DNA of 50,601 nucleotides from Sporisorium sorghi. Its lineage: Eukaryota > Basidiomycota > Ustilaginomycetes > Ustilaginales > Ustilaginaceae. Where the stretch lies: assembly GCA_023212695.1 (NCBI GenBank), contig JALCCG010000157.1:1-50601 (forward strand). The letters run 5' to 3'. The notes under the pieces are model-generated. The model was not told where the DNA came from. It searched no databases and saw only the letters and a list, made by a program, of their open reading frames with translations. Shown in pieces: positions 27,573 to 36,466 of the stretch; position 1 is the stretch's first letter; the number at the start of each line of letters is the position of its first letter. Both the position numbers and the translations under genes were made by a program.

Positions 27573-30500
27573 CTACTTGTTGGCCTGGGCCTCTTCTTTG
27601 ACAAAGTACTTCCACGGCTGGACTTCGGAGGGGATCTTGCCCTCCTCGTAGCCGCGCAGGCAGCCGTGCGGCATCCTGGCCGCCAAAGCGTCGACGAACA
27701 GCTCTGCGGAGCGCGCCTCGTTGAGCAGCGGGATGCCGAAGTCCACCGCGTTGCGGCGGGCGACGTAGTCCTGGTCGAGCAGATCGCGGCCGCGGAACTT
27801 GGCGAGGTTGATGACAATGTTGATCTCGTGCTCGTCGAAAACCTCGCGCAGCTTGCGCTTGTCCTTAACGGGGAAGCGGATGCGCTTGGCGCGCACGCCA
27901 TCGAGACCGTTGAGGAACTCCTCGACCTCCGCGTCCGAGCAGTAGAGCTTGAAACCCAAGTCAAAGAGCTTCTTGGCAATACGAGCCAGCTGGGGCTTCT
28001 CGATGTCTCCACCCATCAGCACGCCAGTGTTGGCCTGCGGCACGCGGAACGCCGTCTGCGACGCAATGCTCGCCCACGCCGCCTCGTACAGGTCCTTACC
28101 GAACGAAGCCACCTCGCCCGTCGACGCCATCTCCACACCCAGGTACGGATCCGCACCCGCCAAGCGCGTCCACGAGAACTGCGGCACCTTGATCGCCACA
28201 TAGTCCCTCTCCTGCGCCATCAGGTCCACCGGCTCCGGCACGTCCTTGCCCACAATCGCATTCGTCGCAATGTCGATAAAGTTAACGCCCAGCACCTTGG
28301 ACACGAAGGGGAACGATCGCGACGCACGCAGGTTGCACTCGATCACCTTGAGCGCCGCCTCGGACTCGCCCTCGGCGGTGGGCTTGCGGATCACCTGCAT
28401 GTTGAACGGCCCGCTGATGTTGAACGCCTTGGCCACTTTTTGCGCGATGACCTTCAAGCGGGCCAGGTCGTTCGGGTCGAGCGAGAACGGCGGCAGCACC
28501 AGCGTGGCATCGCCCGAGTGCACTCCGGCGTTCTCGACGTGCTCCGAAACGGCGTGGACGAGCAGCTCGCCCTTGTACGCCACGGCATCGACGTCGATCT
28601 CCTGCGCATTGTCGATAAACTTGGAGACGACGACGGGGTAGTCGGTGTTGACCTCGGCCGCGGCGGTGAGGTGGTGCTCGAGCGTCGATTCGTCCCAGAT
28701 CACATTCATGGCCGCACCGGAGAGCACGTACGACGGACGCACCAGCACGGGGTACGACACCCGAGCAGCGAACTCCTTGGCCTTCTCCACCGACGTCGCC
28801 TCGGTCCACTCGGGCTGGTCAACGCCCACATTGTCGAGGATCTGCGAGAACTTGTGCCTGTCCTCAGCCGAGTCGATCATGAGCGGGTCCGTGCCCAACA
28901 CATTCACGCCCGTCGCCTTGAGTCGCAGCGCAATGTTCTGCGGCAGCTGTCCACCGACACTCACCACCACGCCGGTGGCGCCCTCGAGCTCGTAGATGTC
29001 CATGACGCGCTCGAAGCCGAGCTCCTCGAAGTAGAGGCGGTCGGCCTCGTCAAAGTCGGTCGAGACGGTCTCCGGGTTGTAGTTGACCATGATGGTCTTG
29101 TGGCCCATGCCGCGCACCTTGCGGGCGCACGTGACGGCGCACCAGTCGAACTCGACCGAGCTGCCGATACGGTAAACGCCCGAACCGAGCACCATGGTGC
29201 CGTCGTTGTCAAACTCGACGTCGTGCGTGGTGGCGTTGTAGGTGGTGTAGAGGTAGTTGGTCTGCGCGGGGTACTCGGCGGCGACGGTGTCGATGCGCTT
29301 GACAAAGGGGGTGAGGCCGAACGCCTTGCGGTGGGCGCGCACCTCGTGCTCCTTGGCGTTGGTGAGCTTGGCGATCTGACGGTCCGAAAAGCCGCGCTGC
29401 TTGGCGAGCTTCATGAGCTCCTTGTCGACGGCCGAGAGCCAGCCGAGCTTCTCGAGCTGGCGGTTGATGGTGACGATGTTCTCGAGCTTGTAGAGGAAGA
29501 AGCGGTCGATCTTGGTGAGGTCGTGCAGCTTCTCGACCGAGTAGTCCTCGACGAGCATGGCGTAGGCGATGGCAAAGAGACGCGTGTCCGTGGGCACGGA
29601 GAGAGCGTGGTCGAGGTCCTCGGGCACAGTGTATGCATCGAAACCGTCGTAGGCCGGGGCGACCTGTCGGATGGCCTTCTGGAGCGACTCCTCAAAGGTG
29701 CGTCCAACGGACATGACCTCGCCGACCGACTTCATGGACGAGCCGACCTCGCGGTTGACGTGCTGGAACTTGCCCAAGTCCCACTTGGGGATCTTGGTGA
29801 CAATGTAGTCGAGCGCGGGCTCGAAGCAGGCGGTGGTGCTCTTGGTGACGGCGTTGGGCAGCTCGGGGAGCGTGTATCCGAGAGCGAGCTTGGCAGCCGT
29901 GTAGGCCAGAGGGTAGCCGGTGGCCTTGGAGGCGAGCGCCGAGGAACGCGAGAGACGGGGGTTGACCTCGATCACACGGTACTCTCGGCTGTCCGGGCTG
30001 AGGGCGTACTGGATGTTGCACTCGCCGACGATGCCGAGGTGACGGATGACCTTGAGGGCAGCAGATCGGAGCATGTGGTAGTTGTCGTCCGAGAGGGTCT
30101 GGGAGGGAGCGACGACGATCGAGTCACCGGTGTGGATGCCCAGAGGGTCAAAGTTCTCCATGTTGCAGCAGATGATGGCGTTGTCCTCCTGGTCACGGAG
30201 CACCTCGTACTCGGACTCCTTCCAGCCCTTGAGCGACTTCTCGACGAGGATCTGCGGGCTGAGCGAGAGCGAGCGGGCGGACAGGTCACGCAGCTCGTCC
30301 TCGTTGTCCGCGAAACCGGAGCCGAGACCACCAAGCGCGTAAGCGGCACGGACGATGACGGGGTAGCCGATCTCGGCGGCGGCCTTGAGCGCCTGGGGCA
30401 CGGTGGAGACGGCCTCGGACTTGGCGACGGGGATGTTGATCTGGTCGAGCGCCTGGACGAAGAGGTCGCGGTCCTCGCACATGCGGAGGACGTCGACCTG

Positions 30501-31154
30501 GGAACCGAGCACCTTGACGCCGAGGCGGTCAAAGACGCCCATCTCGTCGAGCTTGACACCGACGTTGAGGGCACTCTGACCGCCAAAGGTGAGCAGGACA
30601 CCGTCGGGGCGCTCCTTTTCGAGGACGTAGGCGACGTACTCGGGGGAGATGGGGAGCAAGTAGATCTGGCTGGCGAGTTGATGCGAGGTCTGGATGGTTG
30701 CGATATTTGGGTTGATGAGGATGGTCTCGATGCCCGACTCCTTGAGCGCCTTGATGGCCTGCGAACCGGAGTAGTCGAACTCACCGGCCTGGCCGATGGA
30801 GAGACCACCAGAGCCGACGAGGACGACCTTCTTGACGTCGGAGCGCTCGACCTTGGGGAGGTACTTGCTCCATTTTTGGAGACCCGTAGCGGCGGGCTCG
30901 ATGTGCTTGACGGCAGCGCCAGCGACGGGGCAAGGCGTGGGTTCCTTGAGGAGCGCCGAGGTGGAGAATCGCGAGCGGAAGACCTGGCTGCCCGAGGTAG
31001 CGAGGAGGAGGGTCTTGCGATTCAACGAGGCGGCGGTTGCGGCTTGGCTGTGAAGGTTGCGAGCCGCGAGGGGCAGCTGCGAGGTGGAAGCCACCTGCGA
31101 AGAGGCTGAGGCCGAGTTGGCGCCTCGAGAGAAGGCGCGGATGCTTCGGTACAT
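27573..31154 (-). CDS. CPA2: Carbamoyl-phosphate synthase (arginine-specific), large subunit, mitochondrial, 1193 aa
   Basis: Synthesises carbamoyl phosphate from bicarbonate, ATP and ammonia delivered by the Cpa1 glutaminase subunit (not in this window), for arginine synthesis. Residues 1-70 are rich in Arg, Ser and Ala without acidic residues, as expected for a mitochondrial targeting peptide. The duplicated synthetase halves are clear. The first has GSGGLSIGQAGEFDYSGSQA near residue 113 and RLSRSSALASKATGYPLAY. The second has VLGSGVYRIGSSVEFDW near 653, and VIECNLRASRSFPFVSKVLG. A C-terminal MGS-like allosteric domain begins near 1050 (GVLMGGDIEKPQLARIAKKL). Full length and uninterrupted. 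It stands alone without glutaminase or ATCase domains, which separates it from the pyrimidine-pathway fusion enzyme. Confidence 0.95.
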   Translation of the reverse strand: MYRSIRAFSRGANSASASSQVASTSQLPLAARNLHSQAATAASLNRKTLLLATSGSQVFRSRFSTSALLKEPTPCPVAGAAVKHIEPAATGLQKWSKYLPKVERSDVKKVVLVGSGGLSIGQAGEFDYSGSQAIKALKESGIETILINPNIATIQTSHQLASQIYLLPISPEYVAYVLEKERPDGVLLTFGGQSALNVGVKLDEMGVFDRLGVKVLGSQVDVLRMCEDRDLFVQALDQINIPVAKSEAVSTVPQALKAAAEIGYPVIVRAAYALGGLGSGFADNEDELRDLSARSLSLSPQILVEKSLKGWKESEYEVLRDQEDNAIICCNMENFDPLGIHTGDSIVVAPSQTLSDDNYHMLRSAALKVIRHLGIVGECNIQYALSPDSREYRVIEVNPRLSRSSALASKATGYPLAYTAAKLALGYTLPELPNAVTKSTTACFEPALDYIVTKIPKWDLGKFQHVNREVGSSMKSVGEVMSVGRTFEESLQKAIRQVAPAYDGFDAYTVPEDLDHALSVPTDTRLFAIAYAMLVEDYSVEKLHDLTKIDRFFLYKLENIVTINRQLEKLGWLSAVDKELMKLAKQRGFSDRQIAKLTNAKEHEVRAHRKAFGLTPFVKRIDTVAAEYPAQTNYLYTTYNATTHDVEFDNDGTMVLGSGVYRIGSSVEFDWCAVTCARKVRGMGHKTIMVNYNPETVSTDFDEADRLYFEELGFERVMDIYELEGATGVVVSVGGQLPQNIALRLKATGVNVLGTDPLMIDSAEDRHKFSQILDNVGVDQPEWTEATSVEKAKEFAARVSYPVLVRPSYVLSGAAMNVIWDESTLEHHLTAAAEVNTDYPVVVSKFIDNAQEIDVDAVAYKGELLVHAVSEHVENAGVHSGDATLVLPPFSLDPNDLARLKVIAQKVAKAFNISGPFNMQVIRKPTAEGESEAALKVIECNLRASRSFPFVSKVLGVNFIDIATNAIVGKDVPEPVDLMAQERDYVAIKVPQFSWTRLAGADPYLGVEMASTGEVASFGKDLYEAAWASIASQTAFRVPQANTGVLMGGDIEKPQLARIAKKLFDLGFKLYCSDAEVEEFLNGLDGVRAKRIRFPVKDKRKLREVFDEHEINIVINLAKFRGRDLLDQDYVARRNAVDFGIPLLNEARSAELFVDALAARMPHGCLRGYEEGKIPSEVQPWKYFVKEEAQANK

Positions 31155-31422
31155 GGTGATGAGCGCGACCTTGTGGGGTTAGGAATAGGAGCAGCGGCGC
31201 AGGAGGATGGTGCGACCGTGCGTGCGAGCTTTGTTTGTTCGGTTGTTTGCTTTGATCCGAAGAAAAACGTGGAGAAGCGCGGAGATTGCGTGGGCTGTGT
31301 TTGACAGGAGGGCGGCGATCCAGGGTCCCGCTGTAGCCAAGCCAAGCCGAGCCTTGACAAGAAGGGGAAGAGGAAGAAGAGGATGCTGTTGGAGGAAGAA
31401 AAGAAGAGGAAGAGGAAAAAGG

Positions 31423-31676
31423 CCGGACTGATATGCGTGCGGCAATTTGAGCGGGAATGGAGGAGACTGACGAACAAGAAGAAGGGAAAAAAAAAAAAAN
31501 NNNNNNNNNNNNNNNNNNNNNNNNNNNNNNNNNNNNNNNNNNNNNNNNNNNNNNNNNNNNNNNNNNNNNNNNNNNNNNNNNNNNNNNNNNNNNNNNNNNC
31601 CGGACTGATATGCGTGCGGCAATTTGAGCGGGAATGGAGGAGACTGACGAACAAGAAGAAGGGAAAAAAAAAAAAA
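31423..31676. repeat. Assembly gap (100 N) between two identical 77-bp copies
   Basis: The 77 bases at 31423-31499 reappear exactly at 31600-31676, both ending in 13 A, with N at 31500-31599. Two contigs that overlap at an A-run were probably joined with a fixed-size gap instead of being merged. Confidence 0.9.
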
Positions 31677-31937
31677 GAAAAGTTTTGCTTCGCTGACTCG
31701 TTTGTCCCACTGACACACTTGCACTGGAACTCACATCTACAAACATCAACCCACTCGCACTGCAAGCTTGTAGAAAAAAAAAAAGAGCTGATTGCTGATT
31801 GGTCGGTTCAGCGCTGGCTGTCTTCTTCTTGTGTGACTCAGAAGAGATCAAGCGCTGAGATTAGAATTGCCTCTCGAAAAGAAAGCAGCGAGTCTGTGCG
31901 TTCAAGTCGGATGCAAAATTTCCAATTTATTTATTAC

Positions 31938-31980
<43 letters not shown>

Positions 31981-31981
31981 T
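31938..31981 (+). repeat. (TAT)n microsatellite
   Basis: About 14 uninterrupted TAT/ATT units in the region upstream of CPA2. Confidence 0.9.
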
Positions 31982-32498
31982 TCCACATCTCTGACCGCAG
32001 CTTTGTCTTTTCGCAAAGAAAGCTGCTGCTGCTGCTGCTGCTGTTGCCGAGATGGCATCTTCCGATCGTTGACAGCGATCTCAACTGGCAGCAAAGAAAG
32101 CGGTCCCATCTGCCAAGATTCACGGGCAACTGCCGCTCGAATATCGAAATCGGCCGATCGTAAACAGGATCACCGATCGTCGACGTCAAAAGTGGGATGA
32201 GGAGGATCGTCGCTACTCATCAACAAGCTCTCTCTCACACTCTCGCACATCACAGGAAGCTCTACAATCACAAAGATGGTGTGGCGTGATAGCACGAAAG
32301 TCAAGCTTCCGAGTTTATTCATGAAGGCTTTGTCCTCAAATCACATGCTTTCTGCATGCTTTCCGGAGCAGGGCTGAGTGCGGCAAAGCTTGAACTGCGG
32401 AAAGCGTTCTTGAGCAACAAGGAGAGCCGAAGGCTTCCTGGACTGCCTTTTCATGCCATCACACGGTTCACTGTGCGAGTCGAGTCTTTCGAGACGGC

Positions 32499-32504
32499 TA
32501 TAAA
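32499..32504 (+). promoter_or_regulatory. Candidate TATA box of the small gene at 32604
   Basis: TATAAA lies 105 bp upstream of the ATG, in GACGGCTATAAAGTC. This distance fits a fungal core promoter with a leader of some 50-70 nt. Confidence 0.45.
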
Positions 32505-32603
32505 GTCTTGCTCCTCGTCCCCTTCCTCCCTTGCCACCATCCGCCTTCCACCTCGCCACAATCATATACACATACACATTGACCCAAGAGCTTCCTAGCT
32601 GCA

Positions 32604-32906
32604 ATGGTCAAGAAAGAACTCTTCAAGCACGAGTACGGCTCGGTCGACGAGCTCGTCGACCAAGACGTCAAGTCGCCCAAGCGGGCCAGAAAGGAGGCCA
32701 AGACCGAAGCCGACTCCGCCCCCCGATGGTCAAGCCCAAGCGATCCCGCGCTGGTCAGATGTGAGTTCCAGTCATCTTCTCTCCATCTCGTTTCCGCATG
32801 ACCAATTCGATTAACGTCTCTCCGCCTCTTCTCTCGCCCATCTCTCTTCTTGCAACGATGCTGCTGCCAGATGGTGAAGGGCGAATCGATCAAGCCCGAC
32901 ATCTAG
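32604..32906 (+). pseudogene. Small Lys-rich protein gene with apparent 1-base frameshift
   Basis: Exon 1 starts at ATG 32604 (MVKKELFKHEYGSVDELVDQ) and reaches a consensus 5' splice site at 32761 (GAT|GTGAGT). The 3' site is at 32870 (TGCCAG). As written, the spliced frame runs on without a stop into DBP7 coding sequence. If the C6 run at 32719-32724 had five C, exon 1 would end in phase 0 and exon 2 would read MVKGESIKPDI and stop at 32906. That would give a coherent 63-aa basic protein (mainly Lys, Glu, Asp). I therefore suspect a sequencing error or a real one-base insertion. The function is unknown; the Lys-rich KSPKRARKEAK stretch suggests a nuclear location. Confidence 0.45.
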
Positions 32907-33055
32907 CGCATCCGCAGAATCCCGCTGCTTCACGATCACCACCGACCGACGATCGTATTCTGCTTCACATCACATTCCCGCACATCCAACACTGTCAGTC
33001 ACCCCCCAAAAATGCCTCTCTGATTGACAAACACCAAACACTACGTCTCCACCCA

Positions 33056-35995
33056 TCAAGCGATCTGGAACTCATCCGCACCATGCGCACCCAGAACCCC
33101 ATGCTTCTTGCTCATCTTACCCAACGCCCTCACTTTCGCATACATCCTCGCCTCGGCATCAGTCTGCTTAGCCTTCCCATCCGCCACGCCAGCCGCCGCC
33201 GCCGCCCGCGCCGCCTCCCTCGCGAGCTTCTTGCTGCGGTTCGAGCCATCCGCGTTCGCTACGATGCTCGCGGTCAACTTGGCCAGGGCGGCTTTGTCGA
33301 GTTCGAACGCATCGCCTGCCTTGTTGGTTGAGCGTTTGGTTGCTGCCGCGCGTGTTTCGTAATCCGATCCTGCGTCTTCGTCTGAGGAGGTGTCGCTGTC
33401 TGTGCTGTCTGGCGCGGTGTTGCGGATGCGGTTGTTGGTTTCCTTGGTGGTGGCGGTGGCGATGGTGGAGCTCTTGGCGCCGAGTGAGCGGGGTGCTTCT
33501 CTGAGCGCGAACGCTTTGGCGAGGTGTCCGAGGTGCAGGGCGCGGACGTTGAAGTACTGCTTCTCGTCGGCCGAGTGTGTGGCGTATGCTCTGACGTGTG
33601 AGAGGAAGGCTTTGCGAGCGAGGAGGCTGGGACGGTCGCCTGAGATGACCCAGCGCTCGAAGGCGAGCTGCACCTCGGTTGCGCGGGATTGGTACTCGAG
33701 CGTGCCCTGGGTGCCGCCCATGCCGTGCTGCAGCACGAGCTCGATCGACGCCTGGTTGATCTTCCTACCGCCGTGGTTCTTGGACGACACGTGCTGCTCG
33801 TCGCCCTGGATAGTCATGTGCTTTTCGAGCACGTCGTCGACCCAGCCGAGCTCCTGCGGGAGCACGAGTAGCCAGCTCTCGCCGCTGCGCCCCACGCGCG
33901 CCGTACGCCCTACGCGGTGGAGGTACTCCTCGATCCCGCCCTCCGTCGGCGGGTCGAGCTGCACGACACACCCGACATCGGGCAAATCCAATCCGCGGCT
34001 CGCCACGCTCGTGCACAGCAGTATACTCCCCCTGAACCCACCTTCCTCCTCTTGCTGCGCTTGCTGCGCTTGCTGCGCTTGCTGCTTGCTCGCGCCCGAG
34101 AAGCCTTTGAGACTCGCAATGCGCTGCTGCTGGCTCATGGAGCCGTGCAGGCGGAAGATGGGCACGCCGGGGATGAGTTCCGACGTCGTATGCGCCGGCA
34201 GCTGCTCGTCGTCCGCATCGGCGGGGGAATCGGGGTCGTTTTCGAGCGCGTTCATGCGGGCTCCGCCGAGCGCGGCGTAGTGGAAATCGACCGAGTCGGT
34301 GCAGCTCATAAACACGATCACTCGACCCGCTCCGGCCTGGCGTACGGCTGAGTCGGTGTCTTGGGACTGACGCCGGGCGCGCGAGATGTAGGCGCGCAAC
34401 AGCGAAAGCAGCGTGACGAGCCGCAGCTTGGGAGGCGTCGTGACGAAGCTCTGTGCGAGCTGCGCCGGGGCGGCGAACTTGACCGGCTCCTTTTTGGCGA
34501 TAACGCCGTCGTCGGTGGGTGGAGCGGTTGTGGATGTGCTTTGAGTTGCTTCGGGAGTGTGATCCTTGACACCGCGGATGATCTTGGGGTTGATCAGCGT
34601 CTTACCTGCCAGGACCTGGACGTTTTCGTCCAAGGTGGCAGAGCAGAGCACGACCCGCCTGGCATGCGCCCACCACGTCATACCGAGCGTGTCCATGACG
34701 TCCTCGTCCCGGATCCAGTCCGGATCACCTGGCGCGATCCCCTCTTCGTAGCCCGGCATAGCCTGGCGCGCCGCAGTGCATGCGAGGTTGCGCCGACCGT
34801 CAAGCGCCCGAACAATCCCCGTGAGTTGCTCTTCGAAACCCATCTCGAGCAGTCGATCCGCTTCATCCAACACCAACCACCGGCACTTACCCACGTCGAA
34901 GCTGGACGTGTTCTGCAGATGGTCGAGCAGCCTTCCTGGTGTCGACACAAGGATGGGGCATCCCTTGCGCAGACGCTGTTTCTCGTGGTTCTTGGTGGAT
35001 CCACCGGACAGCAACCCCGGAACGAGCCATCGCGTCCTCCTCACCGCTCCTCCTCCTCCATCCTCGCTCTGCTCCTTAAGACTAAGCGCAAGCGAAACCA
35101 GCTTCCCCAGCACCTCGTAAATCTGCCGTGCCAGCTCCCGCGTCGGCGCCAACACGATAGCGAGCGTCCCCACCGACCTGTCGATAAACGACTCCTGGCA
35201 CAGCGGCAGCAGGCTCTGCACGATGGGCAGCAGGTACGTCAGCGTCTTGCCCGACCCGGTCTGCGCCTGGATGAGGATATCGCGATCGAGACCGGGGTGC
35301 AGGAGATGCGGAAGCGCCGCTTTTTGGATCGAGGTCGGGTTGCAGCCGATCTTGATCTTGGACGCCAGGTGGTAGACGAGCAGCGGGTCGAGACCACATG
35401 AGGCAAAGTCGGAGCTGGTGGAGGGAGCGTTGGTGGGGTCGTAGGCTTTGCGCTGGAAGGGGGTGAGAGCGGCAGAGGTGGAGTCTTCGAGCACTCCGTG
35501 CGCGGGAAAGAGCGTGCTGACTATGCCGCCTTTGGTGGGTTTGGAGGTTGGGGCGGATGTGCCGGCGCCAGCGAGGGATGTGCCTGGTTTGTGTGTCGGC
35601 GCAGCCGAAGCAGCAGCGGTAGAGGCGGATTTGCGCGTCGCTGAATCGCCCAAAGAAGTGGCTCTGCTCGCTTTGGCCGGAGCTGACGCTGGCTGAGCAG
35701 TGACCGAACGAGGATCGAAACGAGGCGCGCTCGGCCCCGCCGAAGAGGTCGACGGTCGAGCTTCGATCCTCTGCCTCTTGGCAGCGGGTGATCCGTTCGA
35801 CGTTGCAGGTGCTGGAGTCGGAGCTGCTACAGCTGCTGCTGCGGCTCCATTCTGGCTAGGCGCCTGCCTCTTTAGCTGTTGGGCGGTGCGCTTCTGAGCG
35901 AAACGAGCCTTGGCCGTCTGCTTGGGTCGCTTGGACGATCCTGCCGGTGAGGCTGCTGCAAAGTTGAGCATGATCCCATCGTCGTTGTCTTCCAT
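33056..35995 (-). CDS. DBP7: DEAD-box RNA helicase Dbp7/DDX31, 979 aa
   Basis: An ATP-dependent RNA helicase of the nucleolus, needed for early 60S ribosomal subunit assembly. Motifs in order: Q-motif region KIGCNPTSIQKAALPHLL (about residue 215), Walker A AQTGSGKTLTYLLP (about 243), PTRELARQ (about 282), TPGRLLDHL, VLDEADRLLEMGF (about 372), SAT in LCSATLDENVQVLAG (about 450), and motif VI HRVGRTARVGRSGESWLL (about 695). The Dbp7 class is supported by the FASCGLDPLLVYHLASKIKI opening and the long C-terminal part. The N-terminus is basic and disordered. A short AQQ repeat (coded by TTGCTGCGC units near 34,060) lies before motif V. Single exon; divergent from SDA1. Confidence 0.9.
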   Translation of the reverse strand: MEDNDDGIMLNFAAASPAGSSKRPKQTAKARFAQKRTAQQLKRQAPSQNGAAAAAVAAPTPAPATSNGSPAAKRQRIEARPSTSSAGPSAPRFDPRSVTAQPASAPAKASRATSLGDSATRKSASTAAASAAPTHKPGTSLAGAGTSAPTSKPTKGGIVSTLFPAHGVLEDSTSAALTPFQRKAYDPTNAPSTSSDFASCGLDPLLVYHLASKIKIGCNPTSIQKAALPHLLHPGLDRDILIQAQTGSGKTLTYLLPIVQSLLPLCQESFIDRSVGTLAIVLAPTRELARQIYEVLGKLVSLALSLKEQSEDGGGGAVRRTRWLVPGLLSGGSTKNHEKQRLRKGCPILVSTPGRLLDHLQNTSSFDVGKCRWLVLDEADRLLEMGFEEQLTGIVRALDGRRNLACTAARQAMPGYEEGIAPGDPDWIRDEDVMDTLGMTWWAHARRVVLCSATLDENVQVLAGKTLINPKIIRGVKDHTPEATQSTSTTAPPTDDGVIAKKEPVKFAAPAQLAQSFVTTPPKLRLVTLLSLLRAYISRARRQSQDTDSAVRQAGAGRVIVFMSCTDSVDFHYAALGGARMNALENDPDSPADADDEQLPAHTTSELIPGVPIFRLHGSMSQQQRIASLKGFSGASKQQAQQAQQAQQEEEGGFRGSILLCTSVASRGLDLPDVGCVVQLDPPTEGGIEEYLHRVGRTARVGRSGESWLLVLPQELGWVDDVLEKHMTIQGDEQHVSSKNHGGRKINQASIELVLQHGMGGTQGTLEYQSRATEVQLAFERWVISGDRPSLLARKAFLSHVRAYATHSADEKQYFNVRALHLGHLAKAFALREAPRSLGAKSSTIATATTKETNNRIRNTAPDSTDSDTSSDEDAGSDYETRAAATKRSTNKAGDAFELDKAALAKLTASIVANADGSNRSKKLAREAARAAAAAGVADGKAKQTDAEARMYAKVRALGKMSKKHGVLGAHGADEFQIA

Positions 35996-36466
35996 TTTGG
36001 GGCAGATGTACGCAATAGCAATGAGAAGCTCGAAAGAGAGATGATGAAGATGGTGTAGATGGACCGTTCGAGATTGAGGTGAGGCTCTTCACACTGCACT
36101 GAGCGTGACTGCTGCTGCGCTTCAGGGTCTTCTTTGTCGCTGCTTCAGAGAGAAAAAGCTCAAAAAATCTCAAATTTTCTTCTTGCTTGCTTTTTTTTTT
36201 TTTTTTGGTAGTCCCGTGTTCCGAGGTTTGGAGTGGCGCTGTTGCTCTGCTGCCTCGAATTTTTTTCAGGGTCGCTCGAAAGAGGGAAAAAATAAAAATA
36301 AAAATAAATAAATAAAAAATCAGAAAACTTTCCAAGTGCCGACTGAGCAGAACAGCAACGCAGCAGAGCAGCACAGTCTGGCAAGCAGAAGGCAAAATCA
36401 CCCGCATCCTTCACTCACCTCACTTCCGTCTACCATCATCAATCGACGGACGGATACCGGCACACA
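35996..36466. promoter_or_regulatory. Shared divergent promoter region of DBP7 and SDA1
   Basis: 471 bp between the two start codons. It contains T-runs at 36191-36206 and 36259-36265, and A/T-rich stretches near 36170 and 36290-36320. The sequence CCTGAAAAAAATTCG (minus strand, about 36257-36271) resembles the yeast rRNA-processing element TGAAAAATTTT. The regulatory role is inferred from gene function and layout. Confidence 0.45.

Larger units (their letters stand above)
31155..32603. other. Intergenic region with assembly gap and microsatellites
   Basis: 1.45 kb between the CPA2 start (minus) and the small plus-strand gene. It includes a purine-rich stretch, the N gap, a (TAT)n run at 31938-31981 and a (GCT)n run at 32022-32043. 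No gene is seen. Confidence 0.6.

Noticed and set aside
27525..31109. A 1,194-codon open frame on the plus strand opposite CPA2
   Set aside because: It is a mirror of CPA2 codon bias: codons whose complements would be stops are rare in the real gene. The antisense protein is a repetitive Val/Leu/Glu/Arg-rich product with no domain.
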